64,000 nucleotides of DNA from Pararobbsia silviterrae (GCF_003628125.1 NZ_RBZU01000004.1:248001-312000); one strand, 5' to 3'. Counted from the first letter of the stretch, positions 1 to 8,745 are shown. Numbers and translations: made by a program. The notes: a model not told the origin generated them from the letters alone.

Positions 1-611
1 CCGCTGAGCGCGCGCACGATCGAACGGGACAGCATGAACATGCCGCCGACCACGATCGCCATCGCGCACACCAACACGGCAATCACCATCCTGACGGCTT
101 CCGTGCTCTCGTGTTCGGCATATTCGGCCGCTTGTTCGCCGCGCGTCCCGGCCTCGGTAATGATGGCCTCGATCGACGCGCTCAAGGGCTGAAAGTCGGA
201 GTGATACAAGACGACGATCTGATCGTTGGCGCTCTTCGGATCATGAGCGGCCAAGTCCATCAGTTGGTGCGACTTCTGGTCGTAGGCCGTCCACTGCGCG
301 CGCAACGTGCGCAGTCGTTCCTGTTGGTCGGCCGAATTGAACAGCGGCGCGATGACGCCGCCCCATTTCTCGATGTTGCGTTCCGCGTCGGAAAAGATTT
401 TCTTCGTATCATCAGACGTAGGGTCGAGCTCGACTGTCGAGAGCGCGCTGGCCTTGATTTCCGTCAGGCCGCGCACTTGCGTTTCTCGACGATGCGATGA
501 CGCTTGCGCAGCGTTGACGGCGCTGAATCCGAACGCCGTCACGATGATGCCGCCGCCGATGGCGATCAGCGTCACGAGCATCAAGACTTGGAGTTTTAAT
601 TTGATTGTCAT
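1..611 (-). CDS. methyl-accepting chemotaxis protein, N-terminal part (cut by window edge)
   Basis: Reading leftwards from an ATG at 611, an open frame of about 203 codons runs off the left edge without a stop. It begins MTIKLKLQVLMLVTLIAIGG, a short basic start followed by a first membrane helix. A helical periplasmic sensor region of about 150 residues follows, then a second membrane helix (IAVLVCAMAIVVGGMFML) and the start of a HAMP-like segment (SRSIVRALSG). This layout matches the four-helix-bundle (4HB_MCP/Tar-type) sensor of chemoreceptors. The cytoplasmic signalling domain lies outside the window. The ligand cannot be told from sequence. Confidence 0.85.
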   Translation of the reverse strand, partial: MTIKLKLQVLMLVTLIAIGGGIIVTAFGFSAVNAAQASSHRRETQVRGLTEIKASALSTVELDPTSDDTKKIFSDAERNIEKWGGVIAPLFNSADQQERLRTLRAQWTAYDQKSHQLMDLAAHDPKSANDQIVVLYHSDFQPLSASIEAIITEAGTRGEQAAEYAEHESTEAVRMVIAVLVCAMAIVVGGMFMLSRSIVRALS

Positions 612-814
612 AGTGGGCCTTGGCACAACGTTGAGGCATGCCGCTCAAGACATCTTCCCGATGCATGATCGAGATAACGGCATGGGCGATCGGCGCCTTG
701 AGCTTGATTTGCTGTTCTCTCGGGACTTCGCACGTCACGGTGTCGGTCGTATGAACGAATCCATTAAAATGCCGGACATCATCGGCCTCATGACGAGGCA
801 ATCCGGAGAATTCG

Positions 815-988
815 ATGTTCACGTGTAGAAATCAGTCGTGCGGCGCAAAGTGGGATGTGTCCGAAGTCGATATTCACAACGAAGGGCAGGGCCTGCTGTT
901 CCGATGCCCGATGTGCGGCGCGCGCAACTATGTCGAAGCCGTCACGCAAAAGGATGGCGCGCTCGTCTACAAGCAAGCTCGCGACTGA
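815..988 (+). CDS. small zinc-ribbon protein (57 aa)
   Basis: An ATG at 815 preceded by GGAG (804-807) opens a 57-residue frame ending at TGA 986-988, six bases before the dbpA start. The protein carries two cysteine pairs: MFTCRNQSCGAKW near the start and FRCPMCGARN at about 30-39. This is the arrangement of a four-cysteine zinc ribbon. It lies tightly upstream of dbpA, so the two are probably co-transcribed. The function is unknown; a nucleic-acid or protein-binding role is an inference from the fold only. Confidence 0.65.
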   Translation: MFTCRNQSCGAKWDVSEVDIHNEGQGLLFRCPMCGARNYVEAVTQKDGALVYKQARD

Positions 989-993
989 ATCCC

Positions 994-2397
994 ATGACCG
1001 CATTCGATACCTTGCCGCTGACGCCGGCCACGCTGGGGACCCTCGCGCAACTCGGCTACACGAGCATGACGCCGATCCAGGCCGCGACATTGCCGCTTGC
1101 GCTTGCGGGTCACGATCTGATCGCGCAGGCCCGCACGGGCAGTGGCAAAACGGCCGCGTTCGCGCTCGCGCTGCTCGCGCGTCTCGACACGAAGCGCTTC
1201 GCGGTCCAGTCGCTCGTGCTGTGCCCGACGCGAGAACTCGCCGACCAGGTCACGCAGGAAATCCGCCGGCTCGCGCGCGCCGAAGACAACGTCAAGGTGC
1301 TGTCCTTATGCGGCGGTACGCCGATGCGGCCGCAGATCAATAGTCTCGAACACGGCGCGCATATCGCCGTCGGCACGCCGGGGCGCATCCTCGATCACCT
1401 CGAACGCGGCACGCTCGATCTCGGCGCGCTCAATACGCTCGTGCTCGACGAAGCGGACCGCATGCTCGACATGGGCTTCTTCGACGATATCTCGACGGTT
1501 GTTCGCCAGTGTCCGAGCGATCGCTTGACGCTGCTGTTTTCGGCGACCTATCCCGACGGGATCGGCAAACTGAGCCGTCAGTTCATGCGCACGCCGCGTG
1601 AAATCATGCTGACCGAGGCGCATGCCGAGACGACGATTCGTCAGCGCTTCTACGAAGTCGCCGACACGGACCGTTTGCATACGGTCGGCTTACTGCTCAA
1701 TCATTTCCGCCCCGTCAGCACGATTGCGTTCTGTAATACGAAGCAGCAGTGCCGCGATCTCGTCGATGTCCTGCGCGCGCAGGGATTCGAAGCGCTCGCG
1801 CTCCATGGCGATCTCGAACAGCGCGATCGCGATCAGGTGCTGATTCAGTTTGCGAACCGGAGTTGCTCGGTGCTCGTCGCGACCGATGTCGCGGCGCGCG
1901 GCCTCGATATCGCGCAACTCGAAGCGGTCATCAATGTCGACGTGACGCCGGACCCCGAAATTCACGTGCATCGCATCGGTCGCACGGGCCGCGCCGATCA
2001 GGAAGGCTCGGCATGGAGTCTCGCGAGCATGAATGAAATGGGGCGCGTCGCGTTGATCGAACAGGCGCAGGGACGCGACGTCGTCTGGTACCCGGTATCG
2101 GAACTCGTGCCGGCAAGCCGCGAGCCGCTACGGCCGCCGATGGTCACGCTGCAGTTGCTCGGCGGACGCAAGGACAAGATCCGTCCCGGCGACGTGCTCG
2201 GCGCGATGACCGGCGAAGCGGGCATCGAGGGCGCGAAGATCGGCAAGATCAACGTGACCGATATGGCGACCTATATCGCCGTCGAACGCGATATCGCGCG
2301 TGAAGCGGTCGATCGTCTGTCGGCGGGCAAGGTCAAGGGCAAGCGCGTCAAGGTCCGCCTGCTCGCGGACGTGCCGCGTCGCGAAGAGGGATCGTGA
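994..2397 (+). CDS. dbpA: ATP-dependent RNA helicase DbpA
   Basis: 467-residue DEAD-box RNA helicase. Visible motifs in order are the Q motif (MTPIQ), motif I (ARTGSGKT), motif Ia (PTRELADQV), DEAD, SAT, and HRIGRTGR near residue 330. The C-terminal 75 residues (MVTLQLLGGRKDKIRPGDVL and onwards) match the DbpA RNA-binding domain, which in Escherichia coli recognises hairpin 92 of 23S rRNA. That domain separates DbpA from RhlE and other DEAD-box proteins. The known role is late assembly of the 50S ribosomal subunit. The ATG at 994 was chosen because it gives the usual N-terminus; the frame is open further upstream over the zinc-ribbon gene. Confidence 0.93.
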   Translation: MTAFDTLPLTPATLGTLAQLGYTSMTPIQAATLPLALAGHDLIAQARTGSGKTAAFALALLARLDTKRFAVQSLVLCPTRELADQVTQEIRRLARAEDNVKVLSLCGGTPMRPQINSLEHGAHIAVGTPGRILDHLERGTLDLGALNTLVLDEADRMLDMGFFDDISTVVRQCPSDRLTLLFSATYPDGIGKLSRQFMRTPREIMLTEAHAETTIRQRFYEVADTDRLHTVGLLLNHFRPVSTIAFCNTKQQCRDLVDVLRAQGFEALALHGDLEQRDRDQVLIQFANRSCSVLVATDVAARGLDIAQLEAVINVDVTPDPEIHVHRIGRTGRADQEGSAWSLASMNEMGRVALIEQAQGRDVVWYPVSELVPASREPLRPPMVTLQLLGGRKDKIRPGDVLGAMTGEAGIEGAKIGKINVTDMATYIAVERDIAREAVDRLSAGKVKGKRVKVRLLADVPRREEGS

Positions 2398-2420
2398 GCG
2401 AGTCCGTTGCGCAATGAAGG

Positions 2421-2443
2421 CGAGCCCGCGTATAGCGGGCTCG
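2421..2443. terminator. hairpin between convergent dbpA and antitoxin gene
   Basis: CGAGCCCGC (2421-2429) pairs perfectly with GCGGGCTCG (2435-2443) over a five-base loop. It sits in the 65-bp gap between two convergent genes, the usual place for a shared terminator. There is no clear T-tract on either strand, so intrinsic termination is uncertain. Confidence 0.45.
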
Positions 2444-2462
2444 ATGGCGGCGAGAGAGGGCG

Positions 2463-2858
2463 TCAGGCGACCTTTTTTTCTTTGCTTCGCGTGGCCTTGG
2501 GTTCCGCCGGGGCGGGGCCGCTTTTCTTGCGCGCGGCTTTGTCGGCGTCACGCTGTCGCTGATTCTTGATGTGCTCGCTCGCCGTGGCTTGCAGCAACAT
2601 CTTTTTCTCGCCGTCGGCGAAGCGCTGTAGTGCCTGTCGCATCAGCGGCTGATACCCAAGTCCGTGGATCGATGCGATGTTCTTGAAGTCTTCGATCAGG
2701 CTTTTCGACAGCCGAATCGAGATCATCTGGAGTTCCAGGCCCTTATCCAAGTCGGCCAGATCGGCGCCGTCATCCACCCCTACGAATGCTTCCTCGCGAC
2801 CCAGCAGACCCTGGTCCCACGCTGCGTCGCTTGCCGGGATTTTGCGGGTTTTGCTCAT
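2463..2858 (-). CDS. CopG/BrnA-type antitoxin
   Basis: 131-residue protein whose middle part (MISIRLSKSLIEDFKNIA, then HGLGYQPLMRQALQRF) is the ribbon-helix-helix-like pattern of CopG/BrnA antitoxins. The N-terminal part would be the toxin-contacting arm in that family, and the lysine-rich C-terminus is variable. It follows the toxin gene by 15 bp in the same direction, so the order is toxin first and antitoxin second, as in brnT-brnA. The antitoxin is expected to bind its own promoter with the toxin and repress it. Confidence 0.7.
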   Translation of the reverse strand: MSKTRKIPASDAAWDQGLLGREEAFVGVDDGADLADLDKGLELQMISIRLSKSLIEDFKNIASIHGLGYQPLMRQALQRFADGEKKMLLQATASEHIKNQRQRDADKAARKKSGPAPAEPKATRSKEKKVA

Positions 2859-2873
2859 GTCGATACTCCTCGG

Positions 2874-3188
2874 TTAAATGGCTTGCATGCCGTATTTGTT
2901 GTAGATGCGGACCTCTTCGTCGTTGGGATCGTAGGCCGTTCGAATCGTCACGACCCGCCCCCTCGCGATGAAGGCGACCTTCAACTTTCGGCCGAAATTC
3001 GTTTCCGCGATGAACCATCGCGTGCAAGGATCCGATTGGTGATCCTCACGAGTATCAAACAGGAACCTGCCCACCCTGTTTGCGAAACATTCCAGGATCT
3101 CGTCCTGCTTCACCGGTGGCGTCTTCCCCGCGAGCCTCCGCTGGACGCTCGGGGAGAACTGCAGATTCGACTGGGTCGGTTGCGGCAC
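2874..3188 (-). CDS. putative toxin of a BrnT-like toxin-antitoxin pair
   Basis: 104-residue basic protein. The core contains ILECFANRVGRFLFDTRE, then TRWFIAETNFGRKLKVAFI and VTIRTAYDPNDEEVRIYNKY. From memory this resembles a family often mislabelled as ADP-ribosyl-(dinitrogen reductase) hydrolase and found beside CopG antitoxins. The small beta-rich fold with a conserved basic and aromatic patch suggests a BrnT/RelE-like RNase, but no catalytic residue is proven here. Its neighbour at 2463-2858 is the likely antitoxin. Confidence 0.6.
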   Translation of the reverse strand: MPQPTQSNLQFSPSVQRRLAGKTPPVKQDEILECFANRVGRFLFDTREDHQSDPCTRWFIAETNFGRKLKVAFIARGRVVTIRTAYDPNDEEVRIYNKYGMQAI

Positions 3189-3218
3189 GGTGCCCCCGCA
3201 TCACATGTAGATGCGTGA

Positions 3219-3360
3219 TTGTATATACGGGGCTTGTGTGGAATTTTCCGAATTCGACTCGGAGGAACGCGGCGCTGCATCGAACTATAGGGGAACGTGT
3301 GGAGATTTTCCACCATGACGCCCGTATTTTCGACGCTTCTGATGCATTTTTGTATATACG
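3219..3360 (-). promoter_or_regulatory. candidate operator region of the toxin-antitoxin operon
   Basis: The stretch upstream of the toxin gene carries two copies of TTGTATATACG (3219-3229 and 3350-3360), each centred on the perfect palindrome GTATATAC. Between them lie two near-copies of GTGTGGA(G)ATTTTCC (about 3235-3248 and 3297-3311). Paired palindromes upstream of a ribbon-helix-helix antitoxin operon are typical autoregulation sites. No protein binding is shown. Confidence 0.4.
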
Positions 3361-3462
3361 AGACGGCGGCCGAATTTGTCACAACGGGTCGGATCCCGTG
3401 AGGAGTTCGGGGTAAGCGCGCCGGGCGCGCGGCCCGTTCGCGAGCCCAGCCCGATTGTCGCG

Positions 3463-5406
3463 TCAGGCCGTCGTGATCGGCGAACGCTTTGCGTCGCCGG
3501 CTTGCGCTTCGTATTCGACGTTCACGGGCGTCTCGCGCAGCTTGTCGCGCGGCTCCGTCGCATCGATCGCGGGCCAGATCCGGTTGCGCCCGTACGCTTT
3601 CGCGCGATACAGCGCTTCGTCGGCGCGCCGCACGAGCGTGTCCTTGCTGTCGTAGTACGGCGAGATCGACGCGACGCCGATACTGACCGTCACGTGCTGT
3701 TCAGGCGAACCCGGCTCGTTGAGCCGTAACGCCCCGACCTGCACGCGAATGCGCTCGGCAAGCACGGCCGCGCCTTCGAATGACGTGTTCGGCAGAATCA
3801 CGGCGAATTCCTCGCCGCCGTATCGCGCGGGCGTATCGGGCGGACGCTTGCATGCGCGCCCGATCGTCGCGGCCACGATCTTCAGGCATTCGTCACCCGC
3901 CTGATGCCCGTGAATATCGTTGTACTGCTTGAAGAAATCGACGTCGACCATCAGCAACGAAATCTCCGTCGCATTGTCGCGGCGCGCGCGGCGATATTCT
4001 CGATCGAGCGCCTCGTCGAAGAAGCGCCGGTTATAGAGTTCGGTCAGTCCGTCGCGATGCGCGAGATCGCTCAGGCGTGCGTTGGTTTCCTCAAGCGCCT
4101 GCTCGACTTTCTTGCGTTCGGTGATATCGCGCGTCGCGCCGATGAATTCGATCAGGTCTTCGCCGCTGTCGTTCACCTCGACTTGCACGGCCCGCAGAAT
4201 CGTCTCGACCCAGACGATCTCGCCGTCGAGACGCTGGACCCGGTAATTGAACGTCTCGCGTCCGAGCGACTCGCGCACACGCTCGAATGCGCCGCGCACG
4301 AGCGACACGTCCTCGGGCACGACGAGCGACCACTTCGACATTCTGAGCAGCGCCTCCGGCTCATAACCGAAGATCTCGCGGACCGACGGCGACACGTAGG
4401 TCAGCCGCATCGACGCATTCATCCGCATGATGACGTCCGACGCATGTTCGGCAAGCGTGCGGAAACGCTGTTCGCTCGCGCGCAGTTTCTCGGCGAGACG
4501 ATGGCGCTGCAATTGCAGCGATGAAAGCGGGTAGGTGAACGCGAGGGCCGCGCCGAAGAACATCTGCAATTGCTGGATGCGTTCGCCCATCGAATTCGTA
4601 TGCAGCAGCATGAACGGCCCCGACCCGCGTACGGTGAACGCGATCGCGATGAGCATGCTTGCGCCGAGCCCGATGACCGCGCCCGAAAATCCCGACGTGA
4701 AGATCGCGACGCCGAGCGCCACATAGATCAGATAGAGCAGGGGCGCATGCGATTGCGCGAAGACGGCGGTTGTCGTCGCAAGCACGAATGCAAGCGAGAG
4801 CGCGATCCGAATCAGTCTTCTGACGTTCTTGATCCGGATGTCGTTCGCACCGCACAGGACCATCGTGACGGGCGCGCACATCGCCATGCCGAGCGCATCG
4901 GAAGGAAACCAGCGAATGAAGGTCGCGACGGGCGACGCATCCACGGCGAAATACAGCACCGTGCTCGCGATGAAGGCGGAAATCCCAGGCGCCACCACAA
5001 TAGCCGCGACCGCGAACCGGGCGACCCATAGCGGTTCGCCGAAATGACGTCGCCCGACATTCGAAGAGCGGCACGCGAAGGCGGCGATGGCGATCTCGAC
5101 TGTGTTCGACAACGCGAGCAAGCAGCCCGTCACGGCCGAATCGCTGACCAGCAGATTGGCCACGAGATTGCCGAGCCATGCCCACGCGATCGTCCGGACC
5201 CATGAGCGGTTCTGACTCGACAGCAGCAAGCCCAACACCACACCGTTCGCGGGCCACACCACGGCGACGCGCGCGTTGGCTTCCGTCATGCGGATGCCGA
5301 TGTAGCAGAGCAGCCCGATGCCGAACGCGGTCAGCAGCGCGCGTGCGATCGATTCCCCGTGCTTGAGCAGGTCAGCGGTCGGGCTGTCGGTACGCATCGC
5401 TTTCAT
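3463..5406 (-). CDS. membrane diguanylate cyclase (MASE1-PAS-GGDEF)
   Basis: 647-residue inner-membrane protein. The first 300 residues form a multi-helix MASE1-type sensor (note ARVAVVWPANGVVLGLLL near the start). A PAS domain follows at roughly 312-430 (FRTLAEHASDVIMRMN), then a C-terminal GGDEF domain. The active-site loop reads RYGGEEF near residue 530, a functional GGEEF form. Five residues upstream sits RPPD, the RxxD inhibitory site for product feedback. It should make cyclic di-GMP in response to a membrane or PAS signal. It is monocistronic. A second in-frame ATG three codons downstream could also be the start. Confidence 0.9.
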   Translation of the reverse strand: MKAMRTDSPTADLLKHGESIARALLTAFGIGLLCYIGIRMTEANARVAVVWPANGVVLGLLLSSQNRSWVRTIAWAWLGNLVANLLVSDSAVTGCLLALSNTVEIAIAAFACRSSNVGRRHFGEPLWVARFAVAAIVVAPGISAFIASTVLYFAVDASPVATFIRWFPSDALGMAMCAPVTMVLCGANDIRIKNVRRLIRIALSLAFVLATTTAVFAQSHAPLLYLIYVALGVAIFTSGFSGAVIGLGASMLIAIAFTVRGSGPFMLLHTNSMGERIQQLQMFFGAALAFTYPLSSLQLQRHRLAEKLRASEQRFRTLAEHASDVIMRMNASMRLTYVSPSVREIFGYEPEALLRMSKWSLVVPEDVSLVRGAFERVRESLGRETFNYRVQRLDGEIVWVETILRAVQVEVNDSGEDLIEFIGATRDITERKKVEQALEETNARLSDLAHRDGLTELYNRRFFDEALDREYRRARRDNATEISLLMVDVDFFKQYNDIHGHQAGDECLKIVAATIGRACKRPPDTPARYGGEEFAVILPNTSFEGAAVLAERIRVQVGALRLNEPGSPEQHVTVSIGVASISPYYDSKDTLVRRADEALYRAKAYGRNRIWPAIDATEPRDKLRETPVNVEYEAQAGDAKRSPITTA

Positions 5407-5820
5407 CTAGGTCTCTACTGTTCGCTTACCGCATTCTTGAACCCGCGCGCCGTCGCTCGACGATCGTGGGTCGGGGTCGTCGCGGTTCATGGGCTCCCTC
5501 ATATGAAGACTTGGAGCCAGCATGACGGCATCATGAAGGGTCGCATGCCATCTCAAAACGTGGAATAGATGCCGAGACCGCGTTCTAATTCGTATTTTTT
5601 GCTGATTTGCGCATTCAAACGTATTGATCAGACAAGAACATGCGCTTAGAACGGGAATTGCTCTTAGGAATGCAGGACGCTTGTTAGGAGCGCGTCATCA
5701 ACGTGCGAGATCGACATTGTCGTCTTGAGCTTGGCGCGACACACGCATCGCCTATCGCCGATAGCGCGTCTTAGGCGTTCGCTGAAGACTAGAATCAAGC
5801 TTCGAACACGGGGTCGCTGG
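5407..5820. other. intergenic region between divergent genes
   Basis: About 410 bp without a supportable gene. It is more AT-rich than its surroundings around 5585-5640 and probably carries the promoters of the divergent cyclase and MpaB-family genes. A short inverted repeat, CTATCGCCGATAG, lies at about 5751-5763. No clear sigma-70 promoter could be assigned. Confidence 0.5.
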
Positions 5821-6732
5821 ATGGTTAAGGAATTCGTACGCAAGCAGATTGAAGGTCAGGTTCTGGGCATTTCGATGCCCGCGCGCGCGCCGCTCAAACT
5901 CGATTTTCTGAATCCGCCCGGCGATCGCGGACTCTTCGGCCCGGGGGCGGCTTGCTGGGACGTGCACGGCGATTTCAGCTCGATGCTGATCGGCGGCATG
6001 AGCGCCTTGCTGCTGCAGATGCTCGATCCGCTCGCGCTCGCGGGCGTGCTCGATCATTCGAATTTCCGCTCGGACATGCTGGGCCGTCTGCGGCGCACGG
6101 CGCAATTCATCGCGGGGACGACGTTCGGAAGCACGCATGACGCCGAACGCCTGATCGAACGCGTCAAAGCCATTCATCTCGACGTCAACGGCGTGACGGC
6201 CGAGGGACGCGCGTATTCGGCGACCGATCCCGAGTTGCTGACGTGGGTCCATGTCGCGGAGGTCCACAGCTTCCTGCAGTCGCATCTGCGTTACAAGAAT
6301 CCGCATCTGTCGCTCGCGCGTCAGGACCAATACTTCGATGAATATGCATTGATCGCCGAGCGGCTCGGCGCGCGGGATGTGCCGCGTTCGCGCGCGGCCG
6401 TCGAGCGCTATCTCGACGCACGCCGCGCGGCGCTGCACTGCGATGCGCGCACGCGCGACGTGTTCGACATCGTCATGCGGGCGCCGTCGCCGGGCCGGTC
6501 GTCGCGCGCATTCACGTGGCTCGTCAAGCGCGCCGCTGTCGATCTCCTGCCGCCCTGGGCCCTCGAAATGTTCGGTCGTCAGCCGTGGCCCGCGCCCGCG
6601 CGCGTGGTGCTGCATGCGAGCGTGCGCGTGTCGGTCAAGCCGCTGCGCTGGGCCGTGCGCAACAGTGCGTCGGCGCTTGCGCATCGACGCGTCGCGGCGG
6701 GTTCGCTCAGATCACCATCTCCGTCGCATTGA
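5821..6732 (+). CDS. oxygenase MpaB family protein (DUF2236)
   Basis: 303-residue soluble protein. GPGAACWDVHGDFSSMLIGG near residues 39-58 and LLTWVHVAEVHSFL near 138-151 are typical of the DUF2236/MpaB family, whose members include rubber oxygenase Lcp and mycophenolic-acid MpaB'. Conserved histidines in these segments are thought to bind haem or metal in that family. The physiological substrate is unknown. The ATG at 5821 was chosen because it starts the family-like part; the frame is open further upstream. The last 26 bases overlap the 3' end of the convergent LysR gene. Confidence 0.75.
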   Translation: MVKEFVRKQIEGQVLGISMPARAPLKLDFLNPPGDRGLFGPGAACWDVHGDFSSMLIGGMSALLLQMLDPLALAGVLDHSNFRSDMLGRLRRTAQFIAGTTFGSTHDAERLIERVKAIHLDVNGVTAEGRAYSATDPELLTWVHVAEVHSFLQSHLRYKNPHLSLARQDQYFDEYALIAERLGARDVPRSRAAVERYLDARRAALHCDARTRDVFDIVMRAPSPGRSSRAFTWLVKRAAVDLLPPWALEMFGRQPWPAPARVVLHASVRVSVKPLRWAVRNSASALAHRRVAAGSLRSPSPSH

Positions 6733-7720
6733 GGATCGGCGGCACCGCGATGCGCGTACGCACGCTGCCCGCCGGCGCGGTGGTCGGCAGGCAATGCAGC
6801 GCCGATTCGTCTTGTCCCTGGAGCAGCGGGCAGCGCTCGAATTGCTCGGCGACCCATTCGACGAAGACGCGGACTTTCGACGACAAATGCCGGTTATGCG
6901 GATAGACCGCGGAAATCGGCATCGGCTGCGGCTTCCATTGCGGCAGGATTTCCTTGAGCTGGCCCGAGCGCAGATACGGCAGCGCCATGAAGCGCGCGGG
7001 CTGGATGATCCCGTAGCCGTCGAGCCCGCATGCGATATAGGCCTCGGCGTCGTTGACCGCGATCGTGCTCGACACCTTGATCTCGGTCGGCTGGTCATTG
7101 ACCATGAAATCCATGTCGATCACGCGACCCGTGCGGCTCGAAAAATAATTGACCGCCATATGGTTCTGCAGATCTTCGAGCGTGCTCGGTTCGCCATGGC
7201 GTTCGAGATAGGCGGGACTCGCGCACGTGACGCCTTGAAACACGCCGATGCGACGTGCAACGAGGCTCGAATCCTGAAGTGTACCGACGCGTAGTACACA
7301 ATCGACGCCTTCCTGGATGAGGTCGACCGGCTTGTCGCCCATGCCGATCACGAGATCGATGTCGGGATAGCGCGCGCGGAAATCATGCAGCGTCGGCAGC
7401 AGCATGAGCTTGCCGATGCTCGGCGGCATATCGATGCGCAACCGTCCGCGCGGCGTCTTGCTGCCCTCGTGGAATGCCGATTCGGTCTCTTCGATATCGG
7501 CGAGGATGCGCACGCATCGCTCGTAATACGCCGCGCCGTCGGGTGTGAGGTTCAAGCGGCGTGTCGTGCGCTGAAGGAGTCGCACGCCGAGAAACCCTTC
7601 GAGATTCTGGATGATCGTCGAAACCGACGCGCGCGGCATGTCGAGCGTATCGGCCGCGCGCGAAAAGCTGTTGCTCTCGACGACGCGCGTGAAAACCTGC
7701 ATTGCTTGCAGACGGTCCAT
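6707..7720 (-). CDS. ceoR: LysR-type regulator of the RND efflux operon (CeoR/BpeT-like)
   Basis: 337-residue LysR-family regulator. The N-terminal helix-turn-helix is MDRLQAMQVFTRVVESNSFS to about residue 60, with ASVSTIIQNLEGFLGVRLLQ as the recognition part. The effector-binding domain fills the rest. It is divergent from the llpE-like gene and the RND operon, the arrangement of ceoR-llpE-ceoABopcM in Burkholderia cenocepacia and bpeT-llpE-bpeEF-oprC in B. pseudomallei, where it activates efflux. The start at 7720 gives the normal LysR N-terminus; the frame continues upstream without family similarity. Confidence 0.8.
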   Translation of the reverse strand: MDRLQAMQVFTRVVESNSFSRAADTLDMPRASVSTIIQNLEGFLGVRLLQRTTRRLNLTPDGAAYYERCVRILADIEETESAFHEGSKTPRGRLRIDMPPSIGKLMLLPTLHDFRARYPDIDLVIGMGDKPVDLIQEGVDCVLRVGTLQDSSLVARRIGVFQGVTCASPAYLERHGEPSTLEDLQNHMAVNYFSSRTGRVIDMDFMVNDQPTEIKVSSTIAVNDAEAYIACGLDGYGIIQPARFMALPYLRSGQLKEILPQWKPQPMPISAVYPHNRHLSSKVRVFVEWVAEQFERCPLLQGQDESALHCLPTTAPAGSVRTRIAVPPILNATEMVI

Positions 7721-7839
7721 GTCTTGTGCCCCTAGAAACCGGAAACGAGCGGCGGATAGGCCGCCTCGCCACACACCCTTCAAACCTCGCGATTGTTCAG
7801 GGCGAGTGAATTGTGTTGCCGGATTATAGGCATTTATTA
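7721..7839. promoter_or_regulatory. divergent promoter region of ceoR and the efflux operon
   Basis: The 119-bp gap between the divergent regulator and efflux operon should hold both promoters and the LysR binding site. An AT-rich segment at 7818-7840 lies just before the proposed llpE start. No unambiguous T-N11-A box or sigma-70 element could be fixed by eye. Confidence 0.4.
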
Positions 7840-8745
7840 ATGTTTCGGCCGACGGCAGAATTCGACGCATTGCAACATCGAACTCGTGTCAACACGGGTT
7901 TTCCATCGGAATTCGCCGCCATGGCCGCTCAGCTCAAGGTCGAAGAGGTTCGCATCGCCGGTTACGCACAGCCGATCACGCTGCGCATTTACCGGCCCGT
8001 ACCGCATGCAAAAGCCCTTCCGGTGGTGTTGTATTTCCACGGAGGAGGCTTCGTGCGCGGCGCGCTCGCGGATGCCGAACTCACGGCGTCGGAGCTCGCG
8101 CTCAGAACGCCGGCGGTATTGATCTCGGTCGGTTATTCGCTCGCGCCCGAATTTCCGTTTCCGGCCGCGCCCGAGGATGCCTATCGCGCGGCGCGCTGGG
8201 CCTTCGTCAATGCGCGCAAATGGGGCGGCACGCCTCAACGCATCGGTGTCGCGGGGCACGACGCGGGCGCGAATATCGCGGCAAGCCTGGCGCTGATCGT
8301 GCGCGATCGCGGCGACGTGCCGATTCACGCGCAGGCGTTGCTCGCGCCGTTGCTCGATCCGAGCATGACGCGGATCGCCGACGAGCGAAAGCTGCGTCAG
8401 GCCGATACGGACGTCTCCGAGTGCGCGCGCTGCTATCGCGCGTATTTGCCCGATCCCGCGCACCGTTTGCATCCGTATGCGGCGCCGCTTGAATCGACGC
8501 GTCTCGCGGGGCTGCCGGCCGCGTTCATCGCGAGCGCCGAGCACGATTTGCTGCATGTCGAAGCCGAGCGTTACGCGAGTCATCTGATCGCGGCCGGCGT
8601 GCCGACGCAGGTCCGCAGGCACAAGAGCGCGCAGCACGACGCGTTGCCGACGCTGCCTGAAGTGCTCGACGAACTTAGCGGTTTTTTCCGGCAACGCCTT
8701 GGGGGCGCGACCGTGTCGGCGCCCTTGGCCGAGGCCAGTCTCTGA
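7840..8745 (+). CDS. llpE: LlpE-like alpha/beta hydrolase-fold protein, nucleophile serine replaced
   Basis: 301-residue protein of the hormone-sensitive-lipase type. The oxyanion-hole motif FHGGGF lies at residues 66-71. The nucleophile elbow, normally GDSAG, reads GHDAG at 139-143, so the catalytic serine is an aspartate (codon GAC). Asp and His candidates for the rest of the triad (AEHDLLH and SAQHDAL) remain. It is the first gene before the RND adaptor, as llpE is in ceo/bpe loci. It may be inactive as an esterase or use another chemistry. The start is ambiguous between this ATG and a GTG at 7813. Confidence 0.78.
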   Translation: MFRPTAEFDALQHRTRVNTGFPSEFAAMAAQLKVEEVRIAGYAQPITLRIYRPVPHAKALPVVLYFHGGGFVRGALADAELTASELALRTPAVLISVGYSLAPEFPFPAAPEDAYRAARWAFVNARKWGGTPQRIGVAGHDAGANIAASLALIVRDRGDVPIHAQALLAPLLDPSMTRIADERKLRQADTDVSECARCYRAYLPDPAHRLHPYAAPLESTRLAGLPAAFIASAEHDLLHVEAERYASHLIAAGVPTQVRRHKSAQHDALPTLPEVLDELSGFFRQRLGGATVSAPLAEASL

